Part shown: piece after piece, positions 11,840 to 24,613 of the stretch
How positions within the stretch are numbered: the first letter of the stretch is position 1
Layout: every line of letters starts with the position of its first letter
NCBI GenBank assembly: GCA_018894105.1
Contig: CM032121.1
Location: 5,808,507 to 5,872,506, forward strand
Direction: 5' to 3'
Source of the DNA: Jacaranda mimosifolia
Taxonomy: Eukaryota; Streptophyta; Magnoliopsida; Lamiales; Bignoniaceae
DNA length: 64,000 nucleotides
Program-made: the position numbers and the translations under genes
Notes under the pieces: generated by a model
Told to the model about the DNA's origin: nothing
Databases searched by the model: none
What the model saw: only the letters and a program-made list of their open reading frames with translations

Positions 11840-12062
11840 TATGGGTGACAATTTAGGTGGATCGTGTGAGTTCAGGTTGGGTTGAATTAGGGGTATAATA
11901 TTAATTTTCTCAACTCTATCACAACCCAACTTGATGACAACTTAAAAATCTTCAACACTAATCCAACCTAAATCGATTCAAGTCAGATTCAGGTCGACCT
12001 GATTTTTATTTGATCAACTGGCCAACTCAAATCCACCCAATCCAACCTGCCAATTTGATTAA
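11840..12062. repeat. Imperfect inverted repeat, possible short transposon
   Basis: A left arm beginning 'gtgacaatttaggtgg' and 'gagttcaggttgggtt' is imperfectly complementary to a right arm containing 'aactcaaatccaccc' and 'caacctgccaattt'. The arrangement resembles a short hAT-type MITE. Homology of the GLP-A duplication stops at this place, so it may mark the breakpoint. No target duplication could be fixed. Confidence 0.35.
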
Positions 12063-12130
12063 AAATAATTATTTCAAATATTTGTTTTAATTTCAAACCC
12101 TACTGGGAATATATACATATATATGTACAC

Positions 12131-14515
12131 AAAATAACTTCTCTTGTCACCATTCCCAAAAATTGCTCATCTTCCTCATCCTAAACTAAGTTATCTACAA
12201 AATGGCGAATTAATATCTTATGAGTGACACTTTGCCCAGTAAATAAATCTCCTTTTTCTCCTACCGGATTTGAGCATGTATAAATATCAAACAGAAGAAA
12301 AAAAAAATCATTGAAGACAAGAATATTCACTTTCATTTTTTTTAAAATAACAATTCAATGCAAAAATCAAGAATCATCTTAACAGAAAGATTTCAGGACA
12401 TACTTCCATAGTAATTCAGAACAAAAGTTACACAACTTATCAGAAACTTTCAATTCATTAATTAACCATGCTCATGAACTCTCGAGATTCTAATCAGTTA
12501 TCTTGGCCAAGATCTTAACTAGAACGTCGTTAAGTGGCTTTAGAGGTCTTAACTACAATGCCGTTAAGAGCGGCTTCAAAGGTCTTAACTACAATGCCAT
12601 TAAGAATCGCTTCAGAGGTCTTAACTACAACGTCATTAAGAATGGCTTCAGACATCTTTTTCTACTGTAATCCCCTAGCACAGTTACAGAACTCGTTCCT
12701 ACCGATAATTTTTTGATTATTTAGAGTATAGATTCTTTTTATTATTTATATTTTAATAGAGAATACTATGTTTCATGCAAGATTCAGATATTTTTATTTT
12801 CACATGCTCAAATCCTAAAAATAAGCTTTATACATGCAAAGAAAAGTTTTATGAACAGTTCAATAATTGCAGATGAAATAATTCCTCAACAAATAAACCT
12901 TTACATTTAAGAATTCAACATGCAAAATTTACAATTTTGATGCAAAAATTATTTATGCAGAAAAGATATTTTTAATGGAAAGAGAATAAACATTTAGTTA
13001 ATATTTCATGCAGAAAACAGTTATGCAAAGATAATATTTTCAATAGAAGGAAGAAAGAAATTTACTTACACCAAAATCTTAAATTCCAAAGTTTTTCTCA
13101 GATTTGATCTACCACTTAAGCCTTCTCCACTAATTCAATGACAGAAAAATAGGATGTTAGTACCTCATAATGAAGTTTCCTATGGATTTTCAAAGAATAA
13201 ATAGAAATATTGGTGTTTTCTTACCTTTGCGTATGGCTTCTTGATTTTCTACTGTATGGGTATTTATACTACTAGGCTAGGTATTCTGGATAAATTAGAA
13301 TTCATGTCTTATTGAGATAGAAGGTCACTCTAATCCTAAACTCCTCATATTTGATTAGATCTCACTCCCAGATAATGATAACTCAAAACCACAGAGATAA
13401 TTCTAAAATCTTAACCTTATTAGGATTAGATGGTTACTGAAATTCCCAAGCTGATGCTTAACATTTATCTGAGATCCTAACTCCTCATAATTTAAATATT
13501 CTAGATTTTGTCTAGTTAACAAAAAATAAGGTTCTAGGATTCTATATCACCTATATTTACATGATTTTAGCTATCCAATTTAACTAGATACCTCATGGGG
13601 GTCAAAAACTATCCAAATAGAGTTCTAAAATGATGGGAAGACCTCTAGAATTATCCATCTATCCATAAATCCGAAAATTCCACAAAAATTTAATTTTGTC
13701 ATCTTTAATTTAACAATCATGGACCCAAACCCGTAAATACTTCATAATAATTTATGTACTTATTTTCTGCACTACTTATGGGCTTAATTATAACTTAAAA
13801 TGAATTAAATAACTTGAGTTGTTATTACACTTAACTCATAAAAACACAAATATAATTTATGGACTTGTTTTTATACTAGTTATGGGCTTTAACAACTTGA
13901 AATGGATTAAATAATGTGGGCTAACTCATACATCATGAATCACCAATTAAATATGGGCAAAAGATTAATATTTCCTTCACTTTGGTACCCGTAGTATCTA
14001 GCTTAAAAGCATTAACATAGCTCAATAAATAAAGTTCCATCACATAATTGGGCTAATAAATTCTACATCTTCAATCATCACCAAGCAATCCTAAAAATCT
14101 AAAATTTATACCTTGGAATCAAAATGAGTACCTAAAATAGGATCCTTAATAACTCCAAAAGAAATTTAATTTATATCCCATATTTATTTTCAATTAAGAT
14201 CCCTTAAATGTTGATCAAGTTCGAAATAAATTGTATGCTCAAATTCTAGGAGAAAAGCAACCTAAGAATATCAGTGAAGAATCAAAATCAACTAATGTTA
14301 CTCCATTATTCCTAACATCCAATATCATATATATATATATATATATATATTTTTTCCTCAAAACATCAAAGCTTGCTACTAACCACGCATTGTTTATTCT
14401 AAATCCCATAGCATCGAAGCCTAGCCTTAATGAAATTCAAGTACTTCTAGAGGTATAATTAATAATACTTCTAAAACAATATATAATAATTCGTCTAAAC
14501 ACTTGGGATATTACA
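12131..14515. repeat. 2.4-kb noncoding LTR-like repeat, copy A
   Basis: The sequence matches 31111-33252 over nearly its whole length, from 'cttgtcaccattccc' to an end reading 'cttgggatattaca'. Copy B has a further 240 bp at its left end, including a TGT start, so copy A is truncated or diverged on the left. No coding frames are visible. A TGT...ACA-type boundary with internal tandem repeats fits a large solo LTR; the parent element is unknown. Confidence 0.65.
12510..12653. repeat. 36-bp tandem repeat, four units
   Basis: Units start at 12510, 12546, 12582 and 12618 and read 'gtcttaactacaatgcc...taag...ggcttcagag'. The orthologous place in copy B of the repeat (about 31508-31580) has only two units, so the array has expanded or contracted. 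A 60-codon frame running through the array merely reflects the 36-bp (12-codon) period and is not called as a gene. Confidence 0.85.
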
Positions 14516-15227
14516 ACTTTGCTGATTTTTTGTCCATTACCTTCTATTCTTGATTTTAATTGGGTAGTTGTTATTTGACAGAAGAGAAAATCAAACTGAA
14601 ACCATATAGTGGAATGCTCAACATTGATTTTGGACAAGGAATTGGAAAGAAGGATGTTTTCCTCTTCTAAGTTTCTCAAAATCATATGTCCATAGCAGCA
14701 ATGTTCCAGATAGAAAGCTGTTAATTTCATAGGTGCACCTGGGATATAACCTTCTTGTGTCATTTGCGAATTTCAGCAAATTAGCTACTTGGGCTTTGGA
14801 TGTAACATGACTAAACGACTCTATCTTTGTTGGATATTCCTGCCTATGAAATATATAAGTCACTCATTAATTCATATAACACTCTCTGTGATAACATAAA
14901 TCTGTGTTGTTTTGGAAAATCAATTAAATTGCATTCTCAACTCAACTCTTCAAGAGCTTGTCAAATTTAGATTAGGCTGCATTTTAATATGTCCTTCATC
15001 ATTAACATTTAAGAAAAGACACAAGAACATGGTTTCAGAGGATGCCCTTATACTACATTTCAGAAAAGACGCTAAAAGATGCTTATACAATCTTTATTCT
15101 GGGAACTCTGTAAAGGATAGTCACAGAAGAGTGTAGGTGTATTGATTTTAGACTAAAATGTCATGAGGCGACCTTCACTAGCCATTCATCCTTCTCTAGA
15201 GTACTCTAAAAGAATTGTACTTTTCAG
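14516..15227. other. Unassigned stretch before the dehydrogenase pseudogene
   Basis: Several short frames occur on both strands but none shows a recognisable domain or a consistent splice chain. Earlier exons of the dehydrogenase-like gene would be expected here; none could be identified, so the gene seems truncated on its 5' side. Confidence 0.4.
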
Positions 15228-16418
15228 GAATTTGCCAGAGGTGAGAAGCATCCATGAGGTCCTTGGAGTACCAATTGTCAGTGCGCGTTTTGGAGCTGCA
15301 CTGTTCTTCTGGAATTGGGGAATGACAGCCATGACATATTTGCTTCCGGCCATATGTAAATTAAATTTTGAAAATTGAATGCTTACAGTCCTGTAAATGT
15401 TCAATGACAATAATCATTTAGTCCTGCTTGTCAGCATACACAAATATTATTAAATTGTTTTTTCCTCTCTCTTTTCAAAACAAAATATTTTCTTTATTTT
15501 CCAATATTCAAAATTCTCATGGTATTGACCTCCTTTAATGGTTTATGTTTCTCCGTGTTGCATATGATTTTGTAAGATTCATAAATCTATAGGAGACCCT
15601 GAGAGACATAAGTCAAGTTTAACGGTTAGTTCAACTATTTAACCCTTTAGTCAGGGCAGTTGATGGAAACATTGGCGAGAAGGTGTCAATGAGGGTATGA
15701 TTACTTTCTTACGTTGTTCTATTTAGTATTCCATTCAATTTATATTCTTATAGACATTTTAAATACATTGAGATTTCTTCCATTATTTAACATTTCCATC
15801 AAAGCAACAGGTTGACTTGGATTGTTCAGACGGACGGACCAGAATGGGAATATTCAGCCACAAAAGATTGTCTGAGTAAGTCTTTCTGTGTTTGTTTCTG
15901 TCTGGTCAAGGAACTCTTCTCTTACTTCAACCTCAAATATTCATTCTAAAAGGACCATACTGAGTTGCCAATAATGCATTTTGCTGTGCATCATATTCTT
16001 TGTAAAAGTTAATAAATCAAGTAGATATTTATCGAATGCACCAGTCAATTTCTTTTAGATCAGTGGGAATTTCAACAGCTGCGTTTGTCCTGGCCATTCT
16101 TGAAGGTAACACAGAGCCTGGTGTTTGGTTTCCAGAAGAGGTACTGTACTAATAGATTATGTAACTATCCCGTTAAAGAATGTAAGCCAGAAAATTCTAC
16201 ATTGCAGTTGTGGCAAGGGAAACTCTTCTCAGTCATGCTGCGCAAGGAACAATCAATTTCATCATGAATAAGTATGACTTCATATCAGCACGTCTAGGTT
16301 TCCTCAATTCTGTCATTGCTTTATCCAGCTGTGGACTGAATAATCATTTCACTTTTATAGGGCTCCATGGATGGTTGAAACCGATCCTAAAGAGATTGGT
16401 TTTGGGATTTACGTGTGA
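15228..16418 (+). pseudogene. 3' half of a saccharopine-dehydrogenase-like gene
   Basis: A chain of exons reads as one protein end: 15228-15351 (LPEVRSIHEVLGVP, SARFG, FFWNWGM), 15593-15694 (VRAVDGNIGEKVSMR), 15811-15875 (DLDCSDGRTRMGIFSHK), 16059-16140 (SVGISTAAFVLAILEG, PGVWFPEE), about 16207-16271 (LLSHAAQGTINFIMNK) and 16361-16418 (APWMVETDPKEIGFGIYV, stop TGA). The string resembles the C-terminal part of plant chloroplast saccharopine-dehydrogenase NADP-binding-like proteins, recalled from memory. Lesions: the donor after 15351 is AT where GT is expected, TAA interrupts the second exon at 15620-15622, and no acceptor keeps frame into the fifth exon. The N-terminal Rossmann half is missing. 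The other donors and acceptors are normal, so the decay is recent or selection was relaxed late. Confidence 0.65.
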
Positions 16419-19400
16419 AATGTCCTGATGAAATTCTTGTGAACCATGTCTACTTCAGTTGTTCAGACAGCAAAAGAACTTCTGTTTTTCCTTATTTTTG
16501 CATTACTGACAACCAAAGTTATATCAATACAGTGAGTAATATGTTGTGAATCAGGCAGAGTTCAAGCAATTCCAGTTCCCCTTCATGCAGTTGCAGTGCG
16601 TCTGTCATCCTTGTTGTAATATCTGAGTATTGTTATTTTTTCAAGAATTAGTGAGCATAGATTCTGTGAAAGAAGAATTTTGATTCTTGTCAAATCTTGA
16701 ATTCACTGAGATGTGAATACATGGAAAGACTTAATTGTCTATTCTTCATTCTTGATTGTCTGAAATGTTTTTAGTACAAAACTCAGGTTTTGGGATGTCT
16801 CAAACCTAGATCCAAAATAGAACACGAACACGAGCTTCTTGCGTTGTTTTTTTTTTTTTTTTTTTCCCATAGACATAAATGCTGCGATTATAGAATATGC
16901 AGGTAAATATATAAATTAGTGGTATGAAATGCTTAGTTTTAGTTTGCCTCTAATTTTGCGTGCCTTTAAGTAATGGTACACTTTCTCTTTTCTCTGTTTA
17001 TCTTTTAGGGATGAGCTAATATATACTATGTCTAATAGATAGATTTTGTCTGGTAAGTAAACATGAGCATCTTAAGTTTATATTTTTTCACATTCATTTT
17101 TATAATACATTTCTTGCAATAACAATCTTATGCAACTTTTGATAGGATTTACCATGGGCTTAACTCAATCCTTAACCTTCTATAGCGAACATGACGTATA
17201 CATAAGATATGGTAATAAAGTATGGCAAACTTGGATGAGAACTAGAACACTTGTCAACGATTGAAATGCATTTATTCGAGCACATCAAATGCAAGAAGGT
17301 TGCCAAATACTTGTTCAGCACACTAGACTAAACATCTTAGATGCAAGAGTTTTTGATAAAAAAAACGAAAGGAATTGCACTTTCATTGGATTGGTAAGCT
17401 TGGTAAAAGGCAGCTAACTAACATCATGAATAATACACCTCATCTATAAAATGTTGATAGCAACAAAATATCCTTACGTTACACATAAGATATATAATTG
17501 AAATATATTTAAATGCTTCATTGTTTTTACAGTACATGTCAAATCTTCAACATTGAAAATTTATGGAGCATTGCATCATACAAAGGCTGTGGAATTTTAT
17601 AGGATGTAGATGTATTGGGCAAATTACACTATCAAGAACTGGTACAAGGTAAATGCATCTCTTCACAATAATTCTTTTTTACATCTACAACCCTTTGTAA
17701 TTAATTTACTACAATGCAAAAATACTTCAGGTTCTCACTGAGATTAAAAAAAAAGTTCAAAATGAGCAAGACAAGAATTTAAATTTTTCTTGGGACTGAA
17801 GGAATTCAATTTACCTGCTGCTTCTTTATATGATGACAACATGTGGCAAGACAAATGTTTGAAGATGTTCACAAAAAAAAACAGCCAAGAAAGTGCTTTG
17901 GGTTCAGGCTGATTATAAATCATTTGATATGAATATTTTTGCTCCAGGAAGCATTCAACTAAACCATTAGCATGCCCTATTGCAACCTGGAATATAGAAT
18001 TGGTGCATGATTGAACACTTTAAGTGCATTGGGCTCATCATCTTGCTGTCTCACAATTTGTATTGACTCTTTCATAGTTTCATTGATAGTTTATTGCATT
18101 ATTATTATCAACTAATTGCTTTGCTACTTTTGATGAAAGTAAATGTAGTTTCTTTTAGCAAAAATACTATGAATGTGGCTTTTTGAAGACACTTTGAAAT
18201 TTTTATATTCATTTAAAAGTGCTGCTCAAGTTTTAATAATTTGCTGCTCCTCCTAATTGTGATATAATCTATTGAATTATTTTCAATGTGTTTTGATTGA
18301 GTATAATATTTCAAGCAATATAATTCTGCAATGAATTTTATTTCTTTTTCCATATATTTTTTTGATAAACTTGTATAACAATAGATACAAATGCAAAAAA
18401 AAATTGACATGTAGCTCCACGGGCACAGGCGCGGTGCTCCTTTTATAGTATGTGTGTGTATATAAATATATTAGATAGATATATTGGGAGCCTTATTGTA
18501 TTTAAAATTTTAAAGCGATGCCGTATCTCATTTACGTGTGATCGATGCACCACAAAATCAAAATGTTGAAAACGCTACAATATAAAATTTGTAAATTATA
18601 GCATTAGAATCGTGCAAGTAATGGTTTACGGACTTTGGATATAGCTATTTCTTGCAAGACAACAGAACAAAACGATGTCCATTGTATTAATTAGTTATTC
18701 CATTAACCAAATCTCACAGATGTCAAGTACTTTGACAAATTAAATGATAATTAAATATTCATAACACTGTTTTCCCCCCCAAAAACAAGCAAGATGTCAT
18801 AGGAAACCTTAGCCATTTGATTGGTTTAAGAATTTGATGAGGAGAGAAAAATGTTATAAAAAAAAATTAATCCAAAACACTAAAAATCTTAAGTTTGTTT
18901 AGCTGCATGTCTAAGAAAAACAATAGAGAAAGAAATTGAAAAAATTCATTTCATGTTTCGAAGAAAGAGAAAGAGCCAAATAAATATTTCTCTTATTTTT
19001 CTTACTATTTTATGAGGAAAATGAATTTTTTAAATTTATATTTATATTTTTTCTCAAATTTCTTCTCTTAGTATTTTCTTTCTCAACCAAACAATCAAAA
19101 TTTTTATTCTTAAAATTTGTTTTTCTTTCCCTTTCCTCACCAATATCTTTATACAAAAAAATAGGGTAAGCCTTTGTTTGATTACGCTGCATGTGCCTTA
19201 GGAAAAATATTTTGAGAAAATAAACCTTGGGGAGTGAAGTTAGCAAATGTGATGTATGTTTAATTATTTTTATTTTTTATTTTTTATGAGTGGTTTAGAG
19301 ATTATATTGGGAGAGGATGATGTGTGGTTTTATTTGAGAGGAACATTTGCTATATATTTGTTAACAAATCAATAACCTTTTATTTGGTCAGCAAGGTGAA

Positions 19401-20003
19401 GATATAATTTTTTATTAAGTTTTCTTTTTGTACCATATTTGTACTGCAAGAAAATATATGTAAAAATTATGTTTAACTTAAAAAACAGGAAGATAAATAT
19501 TTTGAAGATATACTGTAAAAGTTTTGAGTAGTGTCCTGGGAGAATGAATTGGGATGTTTTTGTTTGTTTTTAGTTTCATTTACGTTTCTAATTTTCAATA
19601 TTTTCAAAAGTAGTAAAAAATTATTTATAGTTAACATAAAAATGAGATTGTATTTGGATGTTTTTGAAATTTGGGTAACTTATATTTTTAATTCTAAAAA
19701 GACGTTTTTTCTAAAATATATATTTTAATTATTTTGAAATGGCAATAAGAATTTTATAAATTAAATTTGAATTTGATTGATGTAATAATAGGAGATACAA
19801 AGTAAATTATAAATAGTATTTCCACTAAAAATTTACAAAAATAATGATTTTTAATTTTCAAATAATGATGAAAATAAAAATGAAGTTTGAAAACAAAAGC
19901 ATACGGACTTCATTTTTCTTTTCTTGGGTGCCCCAGAAAAAGTAACCAATCAAAGCCTTTCTCCCACAAGCAACAATTTGACGTCAGCAAATGAAAGGAC
20001 TTA
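16419..20003. other. Long gene-free stretch
   Basis: No gene could be supported. The first few hundred bases are presumably the 3' flank of the dehydrogenase-like gene. Later sequence is AT-rich with low-complexity frames only. The part at 18820-19220 ('cctttgtttgatt', many 'gagaaaa' runs) resembles 44190-44355 and may be a worn MITE; its ends could not be fixed. Confidence 0.5.
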
Positions 20004-20324
20004 GAGGGTGTTTGGCTAAATTTATTTTAAACATCTTATAAGTTCCTATATCTTATAAGATGTTTTTGGAGTTTATAAGATGTTAGATCTTATTTTTAAA
20101 ATAAGTTGTTGGAGCTTATAAAATGTTAATAATGGCAATTTTGTAATTAAAATGATTAAAAATGAATGAGCATGTTAAAATCTTAAAAATAAGTTTGGGT
20201 CTTCTTACTTTTTTTAAAATAGCTTATAAGCTCCTAATATCTTATTTTATAATTTTATAAGCTCTTTTTTAAAAAAATTTACCAAACACTTTTTATCAAC
20301 TTATAAGCTCACCCAAACACCCTC
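20004..20324. mobile_element. PIF/Harbinger (Tourist-like) MITE
   Basis: The 321-bp element begins GAGGGTGTTTGGCTAAATTT and ends with the inverted GAGGGTGTTTGGGTGAGCTT. Both sides carry the target duplication 'tta' (20001-20003 and 20325-20327), which is diagnostic of PIF/Harbinger insertion. Internal 'cttataag' motifs are also inverted. It lies about 250 bp upstream of GLP-B, within reach of its promoter. Confidence 0.88.
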
Positions 20325-20452
20325 TTAATCAGCATTTCAAAATGATTAACCTTTTATATATAAAATAGGTAACAAAGTTAAGACTGAATTCTCTTATTTA
20401 TTAGTCGCGAAGAATGGACTGTCATTCTGAGATTCCTCTGGTAATCTTTCAA

Positions 20453-20460
20453 CTATATAA
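20453..20460 (+). promoter_or_regulatory. TATA box of GLP-B
   Basis: CTATATAAATC lies about 120 bp upstream of the GLP-B ATG. A second TA-rich run at 20542-20562 is closer and could compete, but it lacks the TATAAA form. Confidence 0.6.
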
Positions 20461-20578
20461 ATCAATAGCTCAATTTCTTTTGCTGCATATAGTATTAGCA
20501 GACAGGAAAGCTAAAAAAGATCGTCTCCGAAAGCTCTTAGTGATATATATATATACATATATCGATCGTTGCACAAAA

Positions 20579-21472
20579 ATGTCAGCAATTCACTTTATGC
20601 CATTTATTGCGGTTCTGGCTGTCCTTTCCTCACTTGCATATGCCTACGATCCTGACCCTTTGCAGGATTTCTGCGTTGCTGTCAATGACTCTAAGGCTGC
20701 CGGTAATTGCATTTTCCACATATTTTCCGAGTTTTTTCCTGTCAAAATACACTTTACACTCTCTATTTTATTTTCTATTCTAAATTGATACATATGTTAA
20801 ATACATCTGATAACTTTTTCCTGTCAAACAATTTAAATAGAAAATAAAACAGAGGATCGAGTGAAAATCACTCCTTTTTTAACGCGTGAAATTTTTCGTG
20901 CAGTATTTGTGAACGGAAAGATTTGCAAGGACCCAAAAACCGTCACAGCAGATGACTTCTTCTATCCTGGTGGACTCAACAAGCCTGGAAATATATCAAG
21001 CCCAGTTGGATCAAAATTAACGAAGGTTTTCATCGATGAGCTAGCCGGGCTGAACACTCTCGGCATTTCTATGGTCCGCATCGACTACGCACCCAACGGC
21101 CTGAATCCGCCCCACGAGCATCCTCGTGCATCTGAAATTCTTGTCGTGTTACAAGGCAAGCTCTATGTTGGGTTCATGGCATCGAATCCTCCAAATCCAA
21201 ACGAGAAGAACAAGCTCTATGCCAAGATCTTGAACCCGGGAGATGTTTTTGTGTTCCCAAAGGGTCTCATTCATTTTCAGTATAATGTTGGAAGTACCAG
21301 CGCAGTTGCAATAGCTAGTCTGAACAGCCAGAATCCTGGAATCGTGACCATTGCGAAGGATGTGTTTGGATCAGAGCCCTCTATTTCTCCTGATGTTCTT
21401 GTTAAAGCATTCCAAGTCGACAAGAAAGTCATAGACTATCTCCAATCACTGCCGTGGATGGGGAACAACTAA
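20579..21472 (+). CDS. Germin-like protein B
   Basis: Exons 20579-20702 and 20904-21472 with a 201-bp GT-AG intron encode 230 residues. The start was chosen because it gives the same 124-nt first exon as the paralogues and a 22-residue hydrophobic signal peptide; the longer upstream frame has no signal peptide. Cupin metal ligands are His112, His114, Glu119 ([10 protein letters not shown]) and His165 ([10 protein letters not shown]), shifted by one residue through an extra Gly at 65. Cys32 and Cys49 are present. A poly(A) signal AATAAA follows at 21491. B is the most divergent of the five: Glu for Thr between the two histidines, [10 protein letters not shown] tail, and the longest intron. It is expected to be a secreted Mn-binding cell-wall protein. 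It is convergent with GLP-C, 25 kb away across the transposon nest. Confidence 0.95.
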
Positions 21473-21855
21473 ACATGTATACCATGAAACAATAAATTTG
21501 AAGACTACTATATATATATATATATATGCATATATATTTTCATTTGCATGTCAGTCTATAAATAAAAATGTTGGCCCTTTCATTGTTTGAAATAACTGTT
21601 AATTTGTTAGCATGATGATGTCATGTGTAATGTCGTCCCCACTAAATCCAGTTTGTGGTATCACATTCACTGCTGGGAATAAATTGATAGATTGCATTTT
21701 ATAATTATTTTAAAGCATATTATCATTTTGGATTAATTACACAAATTCTCCCGAGGTTTAATTTAATTACAACAAGGTCCACAGATTTCACAAAATTACA
21801 AATACTCCTTAGTGCTTATGAACTACCATTAAATTGGACAATTTTTGTGAAATAT

Positions 21856-24446
21856 CTAGGCTCTGTTCACTTGCATTTTGGGTATTTGGATATTTGCATT
21901 ATAAGCCAAGGGAAAAGACAACAGATTAGAAACTCTTACAAAGCGGCCAAAAAATTCAAAACACCAAAAACGTATGAAAGGCAAAAAGAAGCAGGGAAAT
22001 AAAACCCTAGTTCGCATACCAGGCATAGCAGAAAACGAAACACTCGAGGGAAAACAAAATCTGAGCTAAGATGCATAAAAAAATACATATTCCGAAGTGA
22101 AAAAACAAGAAATAAAGAATGGGCAAGAAATTAACTACTCCCTGCATGACAAAAACTGTATATCCACAACTCAGGCAAGCAATTAACTACTCCCTGCATG
22201 GCAAAAACTATATCCACAACTCCGTGCAATCAAGCACAGTGAGAGAGCATGGTAGGGCAGCACTTTTTCTTTTCCTTTTTCCCATCCTCTCTCAAAAACT
22301 TAATCCCAAAATCCCAAATAAATATCAATTCAATCAGACTCAAAGCAGCTACCACTCAAATAAAGGGTACCGTAGAAAGAAAAACAAAAGAGGGAAAAAA
22401 AATCTGACGAAAAATTGGGAAAACTTCCGCAACAAATCCCCTAAATCCCTTAAAATCAGGTATGCGAAATCCTCGTCTCATCTACCCTTCTCTCTCCCAA
22501 TCCAACATAAAGAAAGAAAATGAGAAAAAATTAATACAGAAAACAAGAGCCACGTATCGCCTCACCGAGGCCCATTACACACACGATTTTACAACAACCA
22601 GACGAGCAAAACAACGTTGCTTCTGATTTGCGGTGGGCCCACATTTTATAAAGATTTTTTTTCAAATAGAGCATAAACAGCATAGGATAGTGTACAAACC
22701 CATGCAGCCTATAGCGACCAAAACGATGGCGACCTCACCGTGCGTGGCCGGATTAAAAAATCAAGAAAGGGGGGGGGGCGGGGGGGGCACGCGCCATGGC
22801 GCTGTAGCCACACGTATCCCCTTTATACATAAGAGTAATAATAATAAAATAACATATGAAAATTTTAAAAATTTATTTGTTAAAAAATTCTAAAATTTAT
22901 ATTTGCAAATTTAATTAAACTAATTTTCTGAAAAATAATTAAATTTAATTAAATATTTTTTATATTATCACTAAATAATGTATTTATTAAATAACATATT
23001 AATTTATTAAATTAATTAATTAACTAACTTATCAATATCCTCTTAGATTGACATAACTATTTAATTTAATAAAATAGCTTTAAATAATTGTTTTTTATAT
23101 TGGCAAATAATTTTTCTAACAAATAACATATTAATTATATAATGCTTTAAGTTAATTAGTAACTTACTATACAGATAAAATTAATTTGTCTAATTAACTA
23201 AATAAATAATTATACTTTTATAAATTATAAATTATATAGGTAAATATTACATATATAATTAAATATTACATTTAAATAAGTTATTATTTGTATAGTCAAA
23301 TATATTTTAGGTATAATCAAATAATACATTTTTAATTTAATAAATAATATCACATGTTCCGATAACATATAATATGGAATTATAATATAAAAATAGTAAT
23401 ATCTATTAATTATTAATCATGCCATTTATTAAAATTATAAAAATTTAATTATCATCTAATATCAACATAATAATCTATTAATTTAATAAATTAGTTTTAA
23501 ATAATTACTTTATTTATTGCTAAATAATTCATCTCGCAAATAACGTATTAATTATTTAATGCTTTAAATTATTTACATAGCTTATTATATTAATAAAATT
23601 AATTTCTTTAATCAACTAAATGAATTATTATATTTTGTATAGATAAATAATTACATATATAATTAAATATTCTAATAATATATTTAATTTATTGATCTAT
23701 TTAATACGATATATTAATTAATAATCTATTTAATTTAATAATCGATTACATTTATAATTAAATATAATAATAAATTAATTTAATTATTTATTTTTTAATA
23801 ATTAATTTGTTTATTACTAAATATTTATCTAAGAAAGAGTTATCTTTATATAAATAATTAATTAAGTTTTATAAACACATAACTCTAGAATAATAAATAG
23901 TTAAAATAGTTCATTTTAATTAAAATTGGAATTATGTTATAGTTTAAAAACTTTTTTAATGTCAGTTGATATTAATAATATTAACATATAATTGTGATTT
24001 CATATATATTTAATTGTAATTAATGAATCTTTTCTTCAAACTAATACATCATTTGTCATTTATAATTTTTAAAAAATATAAAATATCAAAATAAATTATG
24101 AATTAAATTAATTACAAATCATTTCATTACAATCATTACATATATATATATATATATATATACATATACACACACATCATCAAACTATAAATATACATAC
24201 ATATATTACATAAAAAATCAATTTATTCCTACAAACTCAACAAAAAAATAACTAATTTGACATTTACAGTAAAATTTGTCTCCCACCAAAATATTAACAA
24301 ACAAATAACTCATTTTCAAACTATTTTTCCTATTTTCCCAAAACAAAAACAAACGGTTGGCACTTTCTTCAATTTTTCTCCCAAAAATCCATTCCCCCAA
24401 AAAAATTTCTAGAAAATGCCCAAAATGCAAGTGAACAAAGCCCTAG
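21856..24446. mobile_element. AT-rich element with GC-rich core (unnamed family)
   Basis: Terminal inverted repeats are CTAGGCTCTGTTCACTTGCA and CTAGGGCTTTGTTCACTTGC (both continue TTTTGGG). The interior is AT-rich, apart from a GC-rich patch at about 22740-22810 with a G-rich run. The right subterminal part (24130-24420: 'ctcaacaaaaaaataac', 'tttgacatttacagtaaaattt') is homologous to 62110-62345, near the right end of the element at 58441-62357, so both belong to one family. No transposase is visible and no target duplication could be fixed. Confidence 0.55.
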
Positions 24447-24613
24447 TTTATCCTTGGCTGAATATATTTTTTTTAAAAAAAAAAAGACTAAAAAAATAAA
24501 TACACAAAGATTGAAATGACCTTGACATTACAAAATGACTAAAACCTTATTGAAGTTTTCTTAAACTAACAAAAATAACCTCACATAATGAAATTGCAAA
24601 AATACATTAAAAC

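Noticed and set aside
12534..12716. 60-codon frame with a 12-residue repeat (VLTTMPLR type)
   Set aside because: It is the translation of the 36-bp tandem repeat inside a noncoding LTR-like element; the second copy of the element does not keep the frame.
14618..14863. 81-codon minus frame as an exon of a host gene
   Set aside because: No similarity to a known family was recognised and no splice chain could be built around it.
22738..22800. G-run as a possible G-quadruplex regulatory element of GLP-B
   Set aside because: It lies over 1 kb beyond the gene inside a transposon-like element, and homopolymer length may be a sequencing artefact.
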